Shown here piece by piece: positions 15,945-25,864 of a stretch of 64,000 nt of DNA. Under the pieces are notes generated by a model that was not told the origin of the DNA, did no database searches, and saw only the letters and a program-made list of their open reading frames with translations. The stretch's first letter is position 1; each line of letters opens with the position of its first letter. A program made the translations under genes and the position numbers. This DNA comes from Sphingomonas sp. 28-63-12 (lineage in GTDB: Bacteria > Pseudomonadota > Alphaproteobacteria > Sphingomonadales > Sphingomonadaceae). The DNA is taken from assembly GCA_002281535.1 (NCBI GenBank), contig NCGD01000004.1, positions 1-64,000 of the forward strand, read 5' to 3'.

Positions 15945-16627
15945 GGATCGACCCCAAGCCGATAGCCAGCCCCGCGGACGGTGTGCAGCAGCGAGCGTTC
16001 GCCGCCCTCGTCAAGCTTGCGCCGCAGCCGGCTGATATGCACGTCGATCACGTTGGTGCCGGGATCGAAATGATAATCCCATACGCCTTCGAGCAACATC
16101 GTGCGGGTCACGACCTGATCGGTGTGGCGCAGCAGAAATTCGAGCAGGCGGAACTCGCGCGGCTGGAGCTCGATCGTCCGGCCGCCGCGCTTCACGCGGC
16201 GCGACAGCAGATCCATTTCCAGATTACCGCAGGCAACCTTGGTCACTACTGCGGCACCCGCGCCGCGCTTGCGCAGCAACAACCGCACGCGCGCCAGCAA
16301 CTCGGCAAAGGCAAAGGGTTTGGTCAAATAATCGTCTGCCCCCGCATTCAGGCCCCCGATCCTGTCCTCGGGCGCGCCCAAGGCCGACAAGATGATCACC
16401 GGGGTTTCGATCTGGGCGGCACGCAGCGCCTGGAGCACGGCCATGCCGTCCATGCCGGGCAGCATGCGATCGAGGATGATCGCGTCATAGCTGCCATCGC
16501 TCGCCAGGAAGAAACCGTCGCGTCCATTATCGGCGCGATCGATGGTGAATCCTTCTTCGCCCAAGCCCTTGGCAATATAGGTCGCAGTGGAATCGTCATC
16601 GTCCACCAGCAGCAGCTTATGCCCCAT
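15941..16627 (-). CDS. OmpR-family response regulator
   Basis: 228 residues. The receiver domain has the acidic pocket LLVDDDD, phospho-acceptor Asp53 in IILDRMLPGMDG and the conserved Lys in YLTKPF near residue 102. The C-terminal winged helix (ELQPREFRLLEFLLRH, then VDVHISRLRRKLDEGG, and VRGAGYRLG) is the OmpR/PhoB DNA-binding domain. It overlaps the PDZ-protein stop by 11 bases and the kinase start by 4, so the pair is co-translated. It is the cognate partner of the downstream kinase. Confidence 0.94.
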   Translation of the reverse strand: MGHKLLLVDDDDSTATYIAKGLGEEGFTIDRADNGRDGFFLASDGSYDAIILDRMLPGMDGMAVLQALRAAQIETPVIILSALGAPEDRIGGLNAGADDYLTKPFAFAELLARVRLLLRKRGAGAAVVTKVACGNLEMDLLSRRVKRGGRTIELQPREFRLLEFLLRHTDQVVTRTMLLEGVWDYHFDPGTNVIDVHISRLRRKLDEGGERSLLHTVRGAGYRLGVDP

Positions 16628-17048
16628 AATCGCCCCTCTTCGCGCGGTTCAACCGGACCAGATATGGCCGGCGATGATGCAGCAGGGTTAGCAGAATGAC
16701 GGGCTGTTGGTGGCTTTTTAGATAGGCGTTGGCGTCATCAATGGTTTTGACGGGGACGCGATCGATGGCTGTAATGATGTCGCCAACATTGACCGCGGCA
16801 GCAGCAGCCTGATCGCCCGAACGGCGGCTGGTCACGATGATGCCGGTATCGGGCGGCGGCGCCGTCTCGATCGTCAGCCCGGGCAACAGATCGACGGCAA
16901 CGCTGGTCGGCGCGAACCCCCAGCGCGGGTGCTGCACGGCACGGGTCAGAACCAGGCAGCCGGTACCGAGAATCGCCAACAGCCCCACCACCATGACCCC
17001 GGAGAATATTCGGCGGGCAGGCAAATGCCCAGGGGCGCGAACGGTCAT
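16617..17048 (-). CDS. Membrane-anchored PDZ-domain protein
   Basis: 143 residues starting MTVRAPGHLPARR; the longer upstream frame is rejected because it overlaps a real small gene and reads as nonsense. One transmembrane helix near residues 14-36 (VMVVGLLAILGTGCLVL) is followed by a single PDZ-like domain (GDQAAAAAVNVGDIITAIDRV, DDANAYLKS) at about residues 70-125. Single-PDZ proteins beside two-component genes often tune proteolysis or sensing in the periplasm; that role is inference. It lacks any protease domain. Confidence 0.75.
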   Translation of the reverse strand: MTVRAPGHLPARRIFSGVMVVGLLAILGTGCLVLTRAVQHPRWGFAPTSVAVDLLPGLTIETAPPPDTGIIVTSRRSGDQAAAAAVNVGDIITAIDRVPVKTIDDANAYLKSHQQPVILLTLLHHRRPYLVRLNRAKRGDYGA

Positions 17049-17103
17049 GGCCCGATGATCGGCTTTTGGAGAGGTGGTCTGGGCATGGCGGTTATCCCCC
17101 CGA

Positions 17104-17139
17104 AGCGTTCGGACGCGGTGGCTACGCCGTCCGAACGCT
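17104..17139 (-). terminator. Hairpin between the His-rich gene and the PDZ gene
   Basis: A perfect 12-bp stem (AGCGTTCGGACG and its complement) with a 12-nt loop, 11 bases after the stop of the gene ending at 17150 (minus strand). There is no T-run, so it may attenuate rather than stop transcription into the PDZ-regulator-kinase operon. Confidence 0.5.
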
Positions 17140-17149
17140 GGTGCCGGGC

Positions 17150-17377
17150 TCAGGCTTTGTGGTGGGCCTTTGCGCGACGGGCGGCGGCCTGCTTTTCGTG
17201 ATGATGCTTGGCCAGTTTGTGCGGGTGGTGCATCGCCGCCGGCATGGTGCGTTCCATGCAGCCGTCGGTGATCGATTTCGAACAGGTCGGCGGGACAGTG
17301 GCGGTTGGCGCGGCATTGGCGGCACCGGCGGCAAAGATCGCCACGGCGAGCGCGCCGGTCATCAACAACGTCTTCAT
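17150..17377 (-). CDS. Small secreted histidine-rich protein
   Basis: 75 residues from MKTLLMTGALAVAIFAAGAA, a typical signal peptide cleaved after ANA. The mature part has two cysteines (CSKSITDGC) and a histidine/alanine/lysine-rich tail (MHHPHKLAKHHHEKQ) that could bind metal ions. GGACC upstream serves as a weak ribosome-binding site. It lies upstream of the PDZ/two-component operon on the same strand, separated by a hairpin. Function unknown; metal binding is inference from composition. Confidence 0.7.
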   Translation of the reverse strand: MKTLLMTGALAVAIFAAGAANAAPTATVPPTCSKSITDGCMERTMPAAMHHPHKLAKHHHEKQAAARRAKAHHKA

Positions 17378-17837
17378 GGGAGGGGTCCTTTCGCTGATCA
17401 CGGGACACGTTTTGACGCAGCCCATGCCCTTGATCCTCTGCCAATGGCCGGCGAATGTCACATTAATGATCGGTCACAAGCCGGCCATTACCAATTAATC
17501 CGCAATAGTCTTTAATATTCATCTAGATTTATCGCGTCATATGAAGTCAATATCGGAAACGTCATTCTGAATATTTGACTGTTACCAAATAACATGCGGT
17601 GGGCCCGCGGCGCTCCATGAGTCCTGATATAGCCGGGATGACAAAGGACAAACTGTCCGATTGGTAATGCCGCTTCCACCTTTTGGCCGCGCCGGGCTGG
17701 CTATCCCGCAGCGATGCATCACCTGCCAGAGTCCCGCAACGCCTGCCCCGACGCACTGATCGCGACAATCACTGGGACGCGGCATGGCCGGCGATGCGTC
17801 GGGCGACACGCAATGATCGAAATCGGGGTGCAGACCG
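17378..17837. other. Intergenic region, AT-richer, no gene seen
   Basis: About 460 bases between divergent small genes. The stretch 17480-17600 is AT-rich compared with its surroundings and probably holds the promoters of the His-rich gene (minus). Short frames on both strands show no signal peptide, domain or ribosome-binding site. Confidence 0.4.
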
Positions 17838-18161
17838 GTGGATAGCGCACCACCGCCAGGGGACGATCGAGGCGCAGCGCCAAAACATCCCCACATCCTT
17901 AACGCAGCGTCCAATTTGCTGGGGATCGCGCTGGTAATCATCGTCGGGCTGAATGCCGCCGGCGTTACCAAGAAAAGCTGGTCGCATGAGGTGGCCTGGG
18001 GCGCAGCGGCGTTGCTTTGCGCAAGCTGCATCCTGTCCTATCTTGCCTTGCGGCATCCGCGGCTCGAACGGCGCTTCGAACGCTGGGCCGATGGCTGTTT
18101 TCTAGGCGGGATCTGCACCTTGTTCCTGGCCGTCATCGTGCTGGCGCTGCACATGGCCTGA
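17838..18161 (+). CDS. Small two- to three-helix membrane protein
   Basis: 107 residues with hydrophobic helices near residues 23-43 (NLLGIALVIIVGLNAAG), 53-70 (WGAAALLCASCILSYLA) and 88-106 (CFLGGICTLFLAVIVLAL). The N-terminus is charged and proline-rich, and a basic loop (RHPRLERRFERW) separates helices 2 and 3. No family recognised; the layout is that of a conserved hypothetical inner-membrane protein. Confidence 0.65.
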   Translation: MDSAPPPGDDRGAAPKHPHILNAASNLLGIALVIIVGLNAAGVTKKSWSHEVAWGAAALLCASCILSYLALRHPRLERRFERWADGCFLGGICTLFLAVIVLALHMA

Positions 18162-18286
18162 TCGCTGCCAGCACGCACCGCCAGGTTACCGATGCTTCAT
18201 GCGTCGGCCAGCTTGTCGACCATCGCCCGGTGCCAGAACGATTTCACGGCTTCGAACAAACGGGGTCGGTTCAAGGAGACGTTTCG

Positions 18287-18631
18287 ATGACCCGCCTTTA
18301 TGCCCTTGCCACCGCGTCGATGCTCGCCGTCAGCTCGCTTGCCTTTGCCGCTGCGCCCGCCAGTGCAGCGCCGTGCCGGGATTCGCACGGCAAATTCATC
18401 AAATGCGCCGTGACCGCCCTCCCGGCCAAGCCAGTGCCGACTCGCGCCGCTGTTTGCCATGATGCCCATGGCAAGTTCGCGAAATGCCCGGCGGTCGCCG
18501 GCAAGGTTGAAGTCGCAAAGACAGTGATCGTGACGCATCGCGCGGTATCGACCAAGAAGGTCGTGGCAGCCAAAACGATCGCCACCAAGCCGATTGTCAA
18601 GCCGGCGGCAAAGCCGATGGCAAAAAGCTGA
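18287..18631 (+). CDS. Small secreted protein with duplicated Cys-HGKF-Cys motif
   Basis: 114 residues from ATG 18287 with an AAGGAG-type site at 18272-18277. A signal peptide (MTRLYALATASMLAVSSLAF, cleavage after ASA) precedes two near-identical motifs, CRDSHGKFIKC and CHDAHGKFAKC, about 30 residues apart. The tail is rich in Lys, Ala, Val and Pro with repeated KP-x-AKP. The paired C-x9-C motifs probably form small disulphide loops. I know this C-x-D-x-x-GKF-x-KC motif only as a recurring feature of small sphingomonad exported proteins; no function is assigned. Confidence 0.75.
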   Translation: MTRLYALATASMLAVSSLAFAAAPASAAPCRDSHGKFIKCAVTALPAKPVPTRAAVCHDAHGKFAKCPAVAGKVEVAKTVIVTHRAVSTKKVVAAKTIATKPIVKPAAKPMAKS

Positions 18632-18648
18632 ACGCCAGCGGGAAGAGG

Positions 18649-18670
18649 ACGCCCCGGTTCGCCGGGGCGT
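18649..18670 (+). terminator. Terminator-like hairpin with TTCG loop
   Basis: ACGCCCCGG pairs with CCGGGGCGT across a TTCG tetraloop, 17 bases after the stop at 18631. The T-run is weak (TTCG only), but the stem is strong and well placed to end the upstream transcript and, from the other side, the CinA-like gene. Confidence 0.6.
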
Positions 18671-18739
18671 TCGACCCCATTCAGTACCCGGGGCTGATCG
18701 TCCCGGCGTGATCTTGAGCCGATACCGTCGATAGCCTGT

Positions 18740-19507
18740 TCAGATGCCGTCGATCACCACGATCCGGCCTTGCGCCTCAAGCCGGGCCGTAATGTCGGCG
18801 ATACAGCCGTCAATCAGCGGCTGCTCGGTGGCGCGCACCACGAAATTGGCGCCGACCTTGCCTTCGCGAAAAAACGGATAGCTGCCGATCGCCACGCCGG
18901 CATGCGCGCGTTCGGCGGCGTGCAGCAGATCGGCGACCTCGCTTTCGGCAACCCAGCAGCCGATCGTTCGCGACAAGACCGGCAAGCCGCCCTCCAGCGT
19001 CCCGGTCAGTGCGTCGAGCATCCCGGCTGTAATATGCGGCACGCCCGCCATCACGAAGATATTGCCGATCCGGATACCCGGTGCGCCTGACATCCGGTTT
19101 TCGATCAGGTCAGCACCGTCCGGCACGCGCGCCATGCGCTTGCGCGCCTCGGTCAGCCCACCGCGCGATGCGTAATAGCCCTCCAGCACAGCCAGTGCAC
19201 GCGGATGATGGACCACGGCGACGCCCAATGCGGCGGCGATCGCATCGACCGTGATATCGTCATGCGTCGGCCCGATGCCGCCGGTGGTGAACAGATAATC
19301 GTTGCGCGCGCGCAGGATATTGACCGCCTCGACGATCGACTCGGTCTTGTCGGCGACCACCCGCACTTCGGCCAGGCGAATGCCCTGAACGTTGAGCCAG
19401 GCGGCAATCTGCGCGACATTCTTGTCCTGGGTGCGGCCCGAGAGGATCTCGTCGCCGATCACGACAAGGGCGGCGGTCCAGATACGGGCGGGGGATGCAG
19501 TCATCAT
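18740..19507 (-). CDS. CinA/MoaB-Mog domain protein (competence/damage-inducible protein A family)
   Basis: About 255 residues (MMTASPARIWTAALVVIGDEILSG). The GDEILSGRTQDKN and TTGGIGPTHDDIT motifs define the MoaB/Mog-like molybdopterin-binding fold that forms the N-terminal domain of CinA. The C-terminal amidohydrolase domain of full CinA is absent, as in stand-alone versions widespread in Alphaproteobacteria. Proposed roles include ADP-ribose or NMN metabolism. The start is uncertain: ATG 19507 or 19504, and an upstream ATG follows GAGGGGGG too closely. Divergent from map with a 63-bp gap. Confidence 0.85.
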   Translation of the reverse strand: MMTASPARIWTAALVVIGDEILSGRTQDKNVAQIAAWLNVQGIRLAEVRVVADKTESIVEAVNILRARNDYLFTTGGIGPTHDDITVDAIAAALGVAVVHHPRALAVLEGYYASRGGLTEARKRMARVPDGADLIENRMSGAPGIRIGNIFVMAGVPHITAGMLDALTGTLEGGLPVLSRTIGCWVAESEVADLLHAAERAHAGVAIGSYPFFREGKVGANFVVRATEQPLIDGCIADITARLEAQGRIVVIDGI

Positions 19508-19570
19508 GCCAGCCGCATAGCCGAGCATGCCCCCCTCGCAAAGCCCGCACTGCCGCGCTATATGATAGAA

Positions 19571-20395
19571 ATGACCGTCTATGAGCATGTAACCACCCAG
19601 GCACCGATGACGCGCACCGGCGCGATCAAGCTTCACGACGCAGCCGGATTTGACGGCATGCGCCGTGCCGGCCGGCTGGCGGCGGAAACCCTCGATATGC
19701 TGGTGCCGCATGTCGTGCCCGGCGTCACCACGGGGGAACTCGACGATCTGGTCCGCACCTTCATTGCCGCTGGCGGTGGCGTGCCGGCGACGATCGGCTA
19801 TCGCGGCTATACCCATAGCTGCTGCATCTCGATCAACCATGTCGTTTGCCACGGGATACCAGGCGACAAGACGCTTAAGGACGGCGACATCGTCAACATC
19901 GATGTCACCCCGCTGCTCGACGGCTGGCATGGCGATTCAAGCCGCATGTATCTGGTCGGCGATGTGCCTTTGAAGGCGCGGCGGCTGGTCGACGTCACCT
20001 ATGAATGCCTGATGCTCGGGATCGAAAAGGCGCGACCGGGCAATACGCTGGGCGATGTTGGCCATGCCATCCAGGCGCATGCCGAGCGCCACCGTTACGG
20101 CGTGGTGCGCGATTTCTGCGGGCATGGCGTCGGCCGACTTTTCCACGACGCACCGGAGGTCGTCCATGTCGGCCGGCCAGGCACAGGCCCGGAATTGCGC
20201 CCGGGCATGTTTTTCACGATCGAGCCGATGATCAATATCGGCCGCCCCGACGTGAAATTGCTCGACGATGGCTGGACGGCCGTCACCCGCGACCGATCAC
20301 TATCGGCGCAATTCGAACATTCGATCGGCATTACCGACGATGGCTGCGAGATTTTCACCGCCAGCCCGCTGGGACTGCATCAACCGCCCTATTGA
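19571..20395 (+). CDS. map: Type I methionine aminopeptidase
   Basis: About 274 residues. It removes the N-terminal methionine of new proteins in the cytoplasm. The pita-bread fold is clear: GYRGYTHSCCISINHVVCHG, the first metal ligands in GDIVNIDVTPLLDGWHGDSS (two Asp), the metal-ligand histidine region GHGVGRLFHDAPEV, and Glu ligands in MFFTIEPMI and QFEHSIGIT. I chose ATG 19571 (MTVYEHVTTQAPMTRTG), as related proteins keep this leader; ATG 19562 and 19607 are alternatives. It converges with the next gene, overlapping it by 7 bases. Confidence 0.93.
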   Translation: MTVYEHVTTQAPMTRTGAIKLHDAAGFDGMRRAGRLAAETLDMLVPHVVPGVTTGELDDLVRTFIAAGGGVPATIGYRGYTHSCCISINHVVCHGIPGDKTLKDGDIVNIDVTPLLDGWHGDSSRMYLVGDVPLKARRLVDVTYECLMLGIEKARPGNTLGDVGHAIQAHAERHRYGVVRDFCGHGVGRLFHDAPEVVHVGRPGTGPELRPGMFFTIEPMINIGRPDVKLLDDGWTAVTRDRSLSAQFEHSIGITDDGCEIFTASPLGLHQPPY

Positions 20396-21339
20396 TCACG
20401 CTGCTGTGCAGCGAGTGCCCCTATGCCGAGCCAGAACCCGATCACAGGGCTCATCGACATACCGACCAGTGGCACGGGAAAATGGCCGATCGCCGGCGCC
20501 AGCGCTGTTGCCACCATATAGCCCGCCAAGACTGGCCCGGCCCCGCCGTCTGATCCGACGGCCAAGCGTAAAGGCGCCAATGCCGCCAATGCTAGCGCCA
20601 CTGCCGCGACGATTGCGACCGCGGGCGCCCGCTGCCCGGCAAGTGACAGGATACCTTCAACCTCTGCAACGCTCGCCAAGGGATCAGGCCGGCACCACGC
20701 GAGGGCGCCAAGCATGGCCAGCAACACCGCCTGGGCCAGGGCGAAACGGCTTCGCTTGCCCGTCGCCAGCATGATCACCGCTGCGACGCCAAAGCCGCTT
20801 GCCTGCGATGCATCCGGTTGCGCGATCAGCAGCAGCATGATCGCGACCATCGCTACGGGCGCCGATCGGGCCCGGTGCAGCAGTACGAGCGTCACCGGCA
20901 GGGCGATCGCAGCGACATTGATCCGCACCGGGCCGATCACGATCCACCGATGCACCGCCTGGAGCCCCGGTTCGGCGAAACCCAATGCCAGCAGCATGAT
21001 CACCGCCAAGAGCGCGGCCGGACCTGCGCCCGAGTCCGCCAACCGATGCTGAACCCACGGGCCAAACCGCGTGATGGCAACGGCAAGCCCCAGGCCGACG
21101 AGCCAAGCCATGACCTGACGCGCCCAAATGGCCGTCGCCACGCCGGAAGCAGCCGCCGTCCAGCACCCGGCCAGAACCGCGATGAGCGAAGCGGTGCCGA
21201 AAAAGACGATGACTGACGGACGCGAGGCAACCACCAATGGATCATTCCTGCTGCACATGGCCGCAACCACTGCGGCTGCTGCCGCAAAATAGGGCAGTCG
21301 CGCGCTCTTTGCACGGCAGTTGAGCACCCCTGCCACCAC
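20389..21339 (-). CDS. Multi-span membrane protein of unknown function
   Basis: 316 residues with about 9 hydrophobic segments and very high Ala/Leu/Val content (for example VAIVAAVALALAALAPL). There are no charged catalytic clusters and no recognisable transporter signature. Arginines near YIFAR-like positions are lacking, so polysaccharide ligase or O-antigen functions are not supported. It lies alone between map and glnB on the opposite strand. The start is uncertain because the region upstream stays open in places. Confidence 0.65.
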   Translation of the reverse strand: MVAGVLNCRAKSARLPYFAAAAAVVAAMCSRNDPLVVASRPSVIVFFGTASLIAVLAGCWTAAASGVATAIWARQVMAWLVGLGLAVAITRFGPWVQHRLADSGAGPAALLAVIMLLALGFAEPGLQAVHRWIVIGPVRINVAAIALPVTLVLLHRARSAPVAMVAIMLLLIAQPDASQASGFGVAAVIMLATGKRSRFALAQAVLLAMLGALAWCRPDPLASVAEVEGILSLAGQRAPAVAIVAAVALALAALAPLRLAVGSDGGAGPVLAGYMVATALAPAIGHFPVPLVGMSMSPVIGFWLGIGALAAQQRDQ

Positions 21340-21434
21340 CGCATCACCGGCAACCGCCCTTCCCGGCCTCTCGCGCGGCTGGCACGCTTGTTGTAAGGAG
21401 GACCGACAGGCAGAGGTTCATCCCTTCAGAATAA

Positions 21435-21785
<351 letters not shown>

Positions 21786-21879
21786 CGCAGCGCAGCAATA
21801 TGTGAAAAGTGGCTACCGCGCCGCAACATGATTCTCCGGTTCGCCGGCGAGACTAATATTTTCGAAAGGGCAAGTTCCA

Positions 21880-23292
21880 ATGGCCAACGACGCCGGCAAA
21901 ATCCTGAAGATGATCAAGGACGACGAGATCGAGTGGGTCGATCTGCGTTTTACCGATCCCAAGGGCAAGTGGCAGCATCTGACGATGGTCTCCTCCGTGA
22001 TCGGCGAAGACGAGCTGACCGACGGCCTGATGTTCGACGGCTCCTCGATTGAGGGCTGGAAGGCGATCAACGAGAGCGACATGATCCTCAAGCCTGATCT
22101 TGATGCGGTCTATGTCGATCCATTCTCGGCCACGCCGATGATGATCCTGTTCTGCGACATCGTCGAGCCGTCAACGGGCGCGCTCTATACCCGCGATCCC
22201 CGCTCGACCGCCAAGCGCGCCGAACAATATCTGCAGGCAACCGGCATTGGCGACACTGTCTATGTCGGCCCCGAAGCCGAATTCTTCATGTTCGACGATG
22301 TCCGCTTCGAAAACAGCTATTCAACCAGCTATTACAAGATCGACGATATCGAGCTGCCGGGCAACACCGGCCGCGAATATGAAGGTGGCAATCTGGGCCA
22401 TCGGCCGCGTGCCAAGGGCGGCTATTTTCCGGTCGCCCCGGTCGACAGCGCCGTCGACATTCGCGGCGAGATGGTCTCGACCATGATCGAAATGGGTCTG
22501 CCTTGCGACAAGCATCACCACGAAGTCGCCGCCGCGCAGCACGAACTCGGCCTGACCTTTGGCACGCTGGTGACCACGGCCGACCGGATGCAGATCTACA
22601 AATATGTCGTGCATCAGGTTGCCCATGCCTATGGCAAAACCGCGACCTTCATGCCCAAGCCGATCAAGGAAGATAACGGATCGGGCATGCACACGCATAT
22701 CTCGATCTGGGAGAAGGGCCAGCCGCTGTTCGCGGGCAATGGCTATGCCGGCCTGTCCGACATGTGCTTGTACTTCATCGGCGGCGTCATCAAGCACGCC
22801 AAGTCGCTGAACGCCTTCACCAATCCTTCAACCAATAGCTACAAGCGGCTGGTGCCGGGTTACGAAGCACCGGTGCTGCTCGCTTATTCGAGCCGCAACC
22901 GGTCCGCCTCGTGCCGCATTCCGTACGGCACCGGCAGCAAGGCCAAGCGCGTCGAATTCCGCTTCCCCGACGCGCTCGCCAACCCGTATCTGTGCTATTC
23001 GGCGCTGCTGATGGCAGGTCTCGACGGCATCCAGAACCGCATCCATCCGGGCGAGCCGATGGACAAAAACCTCTATGATCTGCCGCCGGCAGAACTGGCC
23101 GAAGTGCCGACGGTATGCGGATCGCTCCGCGAAGCGCTCGACTGCCTTGAAGCCGATATGGACTATCTGCTGAAGGGCGATGTCTTCTCGAAGGATCAGA
23201 TCGAAGCGTATATCGAGATCAAGCGCGCCGACGTCGCCCGCTGGGAAATGACGCCGAGCCCGGTTGAATATGACATGTATTACAGCTCGTAA
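21880..23292 (+). CDS. glnA: Glutamine synthetase type I
   Basis: 470 residues, the normal length of a GSI-beta subunit. It makes glutamine from glutamate, ammonia and ATP in the cytoplasm as a dodecamer. Seen motifs: [18 protein letters not shown] (substrate/metal region with Asp loop), [11 protein letters not shown], the ATP/metal site [24 protein letters not shown], and the adenylylation tyrosine in [10 protein letters not shown] near residue 397. The last indicates control by GlnE. It is downstream of glnB and ends 25 bp before a strong terminator. Confidence 0.97.
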   Translation: MANDAGKILKMIKDDEIEWVDLRFTDPKGKWQHLTMVSSVIGEDELTDGLMFDGSSIEGWKAINESDMILKPDLDAVYVDPFSATPMMILFCDIVEPSTGALYTRDPRSTAKRAEQYLQATGIGDTVYVGPEAEFFMFDDVRFENSYSTSYYKIDDIELPGNTGREYEGGNLGHRPRAKGGYFPVAPVDSAVDIRGEMVSTMIEMGLPCDKHHHEVAAAQHELGLTFGTLVTTADRMQIYKYVVHQVAHAYGKTATFMPKPIKEDNGSGMHTHISIWEKGQPLFAGNGYAGLSDMCLYFIGGVIKHAKSLNAFTNPSTNSYKRLVPGYEAPVLLAYSSRNRSASCRIPYGTGSKAKRVEFRFPDALANPYLCYSALLMAGLDGIQNRIHPGEPMDKNLYDLPPAELAEVPTVCGSLREALDCLEADMDYLLKGDVFSKDQIEAYIEIKRADVARWEMTPSPVEYDMYYSS

Positions 23293-23317
23293 GCGACCAA
23301 GCGTCACGCAAAAATAG

Positions 23318-23350
23318 GGGTGTCCGGCATCAACCGGACACCCTTTTTTT
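23318..23350 (+). terminator. Rho-independent terminator of glnA
   Basis: A 10-bp perfect stem (GGGTGTCCGG with CCGGACACCC), loop CATCAA and a run of seven T, 25 bases after the glnA stop. It is the clearest intrinsic terminator in the window. Confidence 0.93.
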
Positions 23351-23548
23351 ACGTCCGATCACGCGGCCGAGATGACGCCGCGCCGAGGTGCGAGAATCCG
23401 GCATGACGCTTGTGATCGACCGGCTCGGCTGGCCGGGCCAATGTTGCAAATTCTTTCTCGATTATTTCCAGTGTCACACTCAAGCAACGAAAACGTCACC
23501 GCCCCGCGTTAACGCCCCCAATGTCGAGTGGACTTGGGGGATTTAAAA

Positions 23549-25798
23549 ATGAACAAACTGCTGAATCGCGCCCTGCATATGGGCGCGAGCCTGACGATTA
23601 TTGGTGTGGCGTTGGCGTCGACCGCAGCGCACGCGGAAACCCCAGCGCCGGCGACAGAGACAAAGCGTGACGTGCCGGTTCCCGGTATCGCAGAGGGCTC
23701 CGACATTGTCGTGACAGCAACCAGAGCCAATGAAATCGCCCCGGTGACGGCATCGCTCCAGACCACCCAGCCCCAATCGATCGTCTCGCGTTCGTTCATC
23801 GAAGATTCGCTGCCCAAGACGGCGGACTTCAACCAGATCGCCCTGATCTCGCCCAGCGTTTCCAATTTTGGCGGCACCAACGGTGTCGGCCTGTCGGAAA
23901 GCAAGGCGCAGATCCGCGGCTTCCAGGATGCCGAATATAACATCACCTATGACGGCGTGCCCTTTGGCGACACCAATGATCCGTCGCACCATTCGAACAC
24001 GTTTTTCCCGTCCAACACGATCGAAACACTGATTATCGATCGTGGCCCCGGCAATGCGAGCCAGCTTGGCCAGGCGACCTTTGGCGGCAACTTCAACCTG
24101 TTTTCGCGCGAAACGCGCAGCGATCCGGGGATCGAGGCAACGGGTAGCTATGGCAGTTTCAACACCTATCTGGTGCGCGGCCTGGTCCAGAGCGGCGGCC
24201 TTGACGCATTGGGCGGCACCCAGATCGTGCTCAGCGGCCAGCATGTGCGCACCGATGGTGCGCGGTCGTTCAGCCCTTACGAAGCAAGCAACATCTTCGG
24301 CAAGATCGTTGTGCCAATTACGCCCGATGTGAAGCTGACCGTACTTGGCACCTATAGCTACAACAAGTTCAACCAGCCCGATAATGACGGCGTCACGCTT
24401 GCGCAGATCGCGCTGTACGGCAAGGATTTCAGCCTAAACACCAACCCAAATTCGCAGGCGAACAGAGATTATAACCCGGAATCAAAAAAGACCGATTTCG
24501 AGATCATCAAGTTTGAAGCGCATCTGTCCGATCGGTTCACCTTCGAAAACCGGCTTTATACCTATGCCTATCAAAATCTAACGACCAGCGGCAACGACGT
24601 AACCGTGGTTGGCACTGCCGGTGAAGCGGCGGCCAATGTCGTTCGGCTGACGCCGACCGGCGCGCTGGAATTCGGCGTGCCCGGGTACACCAAGACCAAC
24701 CAGTACCGTGTCTATGGCGACATCGCGAAGCTGCATGTCGTGCTCACCGATTTCGCCCGGCTGACCGTTGGCGGCTGGATCGAGCAATCAGATACCTATC
24801 GGCAGCAGCGCACGATCAATCTTGTCACCGGCGCGCGCAATTACTCGCTCACCAACACGGCAGCGCAGGTCAACACCCCGCGTGACGTGCGCTATGATCA
24901 AAATTCGTCCTTTTCCAATGGCGAAGAATTTGTCGAACTTGAAATCGAACCAATTGCGGGCCTCAAGATCACGCCAGGGTTCAAGCATGTCGATTTCACG
25001 CGCAAGATCGACGCGCTGTACAACCAGACCACCCGTATCCCGGCGGTATCGACGGCATCCTATAGCGCCGATCTCCCTTTTGTGACGGCAAATTACGCCA
25101 TCACCGAGCGGCTTTCGACCTATTTCCAATACGCCAAGGGCTTCCTGCCGCCACTGCTCAATACCCAATATGTCGTTAACCCTGGGCTCTCGTCACTCGA
25201 ACCGCAGAAATCAACCAACTATCAGATTGGCGCGGTTTATCATGGCCCGCATCTGTCGCTTGATTTCGATCTTTATCAGATCGAATTTAGCAACAAGATC
25301 ACTTCCTTCACCTCATCGGTTCCCGGCCAGGGCGTGATCTTCGTCAATTCCGGCAAGGCGCTGTACAAGGGTATCGAGGGTCAGGTGACCTATGCGTTTG
25401 ACTTTGGCCTGGCACTGTTCGCCAACGGCTCGCTCAACTATGCACGGACTGCCAACAATCCAGCCGCCCCGGCGACCGACCTATATCTGCCCCGCGCACC
25501 GAAATCGACCGCGGCGGCCGGCATCCTGTACAAGGATGGCCCGATCCGCTTTTCGCTGATCGATAAATATACCGGCGTGCAATATGCCGATACGGGCAAC
25601 ACGTTGCGGCTCGAGGGCTACAACACGGCGATCGTGTCGGGCAGCTATGACATTGGCCCGGTCCGTCTCGGCATTCAGGTCACCAACCTGACAGACTCCC
25701 GCAAAGTCACCAATATTTCGGGTACTGCCGTCGCCACCCGGCAATATTTCTTCCAGGCACCACGCGAGATTACCGGCACGGCGACGCTGCGCTTTTGA
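23549..25798 (+). CDS. TonB-dependent outer-membrane receptor
   Basis: 749 residues. The start at ATG 23549 follows TGGGGGA at 23534-23540. A signal peptide (residues 1-30, ending STAAHAE) is followed by a short linker and the TonB box-like EGSDIVVTATRANE. The plug domain (QTTQPQSIVSRSFIEDSLPK, SKAQIRGFQDAEYNITYDGVPFG) spans residues to about 200, then a 22-strand barrel. The chain ends in aromatic TATLRF, the usual outer-membrane insertion signal. The substrate cannot be read from sequence; it is not adjacent to Fe or B12 genes. It stands alone between glnA and a nitroreductase. Confidence 0.93.
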   Translation: MNKLLNRALHMGASLTIIGVALASTAAHAETPAPATETKRDVPVPGIAEGSDIVVTATRANEIAPVTASLQTTQPQSIVSRSFIEDSLPKTADFNQIALISPSVSNFGGTNGVGLSESKAQIRGFQDAEYNITYDGVPFGDTNDPSHHSNTFFPSNTIETLIIDRGPGNASQLGQATFGGNFNLFSRETRSDPGIEATGSYGSFNTYLVRGLVQSGGLDALGGTQIVLSGQHVRTDGARSFSPYEASNIFGKIVVPITPDVKLTVLGTYSYNKFNQPDNDGVTLAQIALYGKDFSLNTNPNSQANRDYNPESKKTDFEIIKFEAHLSDRFTFENRLYTYAYQNLTTSGNDVTVVGTAGEAAANVVRLTPTGALEFGVPGYTKTNQYRVYGDIAKLHVVLTDFARLTVGGWIEQSDTYRQQRTINLVTGARNYSLTNTAAQVNTPRDVRYDQNSSFSNGEEFVELEIEPIAGLKITPGFKHVDFTRKIDALYNQTTRIPAVSTASYSADLPFVTANYAITERLSTYFQYAKGFLPPLLNTQYVVNPGLSSLEPQKSTNYQIGAVYHGPHLSLDFDLYQIEFSNKITSFTSSVPGQGVIFVNSGKALYKGIEGQVTYAFDFGLALFANGSLNYARTANNPAAPATDLYLPRAPKSTAAAGILYKDGPIRFSLIDKYTGVQYADTGNTLRLEGYNTAIVSGSYDIGPVRLGIQVTNLTDSRKVTNISGTAVATRQYFFQAPREITGTATLRF

Positions 25799-25864
25799 TC
25801 GCCCGACGGCGCGCGCCACCGGGGTGACCTGATCGCCGCTCATCGGCTGACGGACTGCTCAACC

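Noticed and set aside
16617-17444. Long version (275 codons) of the PDZ protein
   Set aside because: The upstream half is basic nonsense overlapping the small His-rich gene; the internal ATG at 17048 is followed by a proper membrane anchor.
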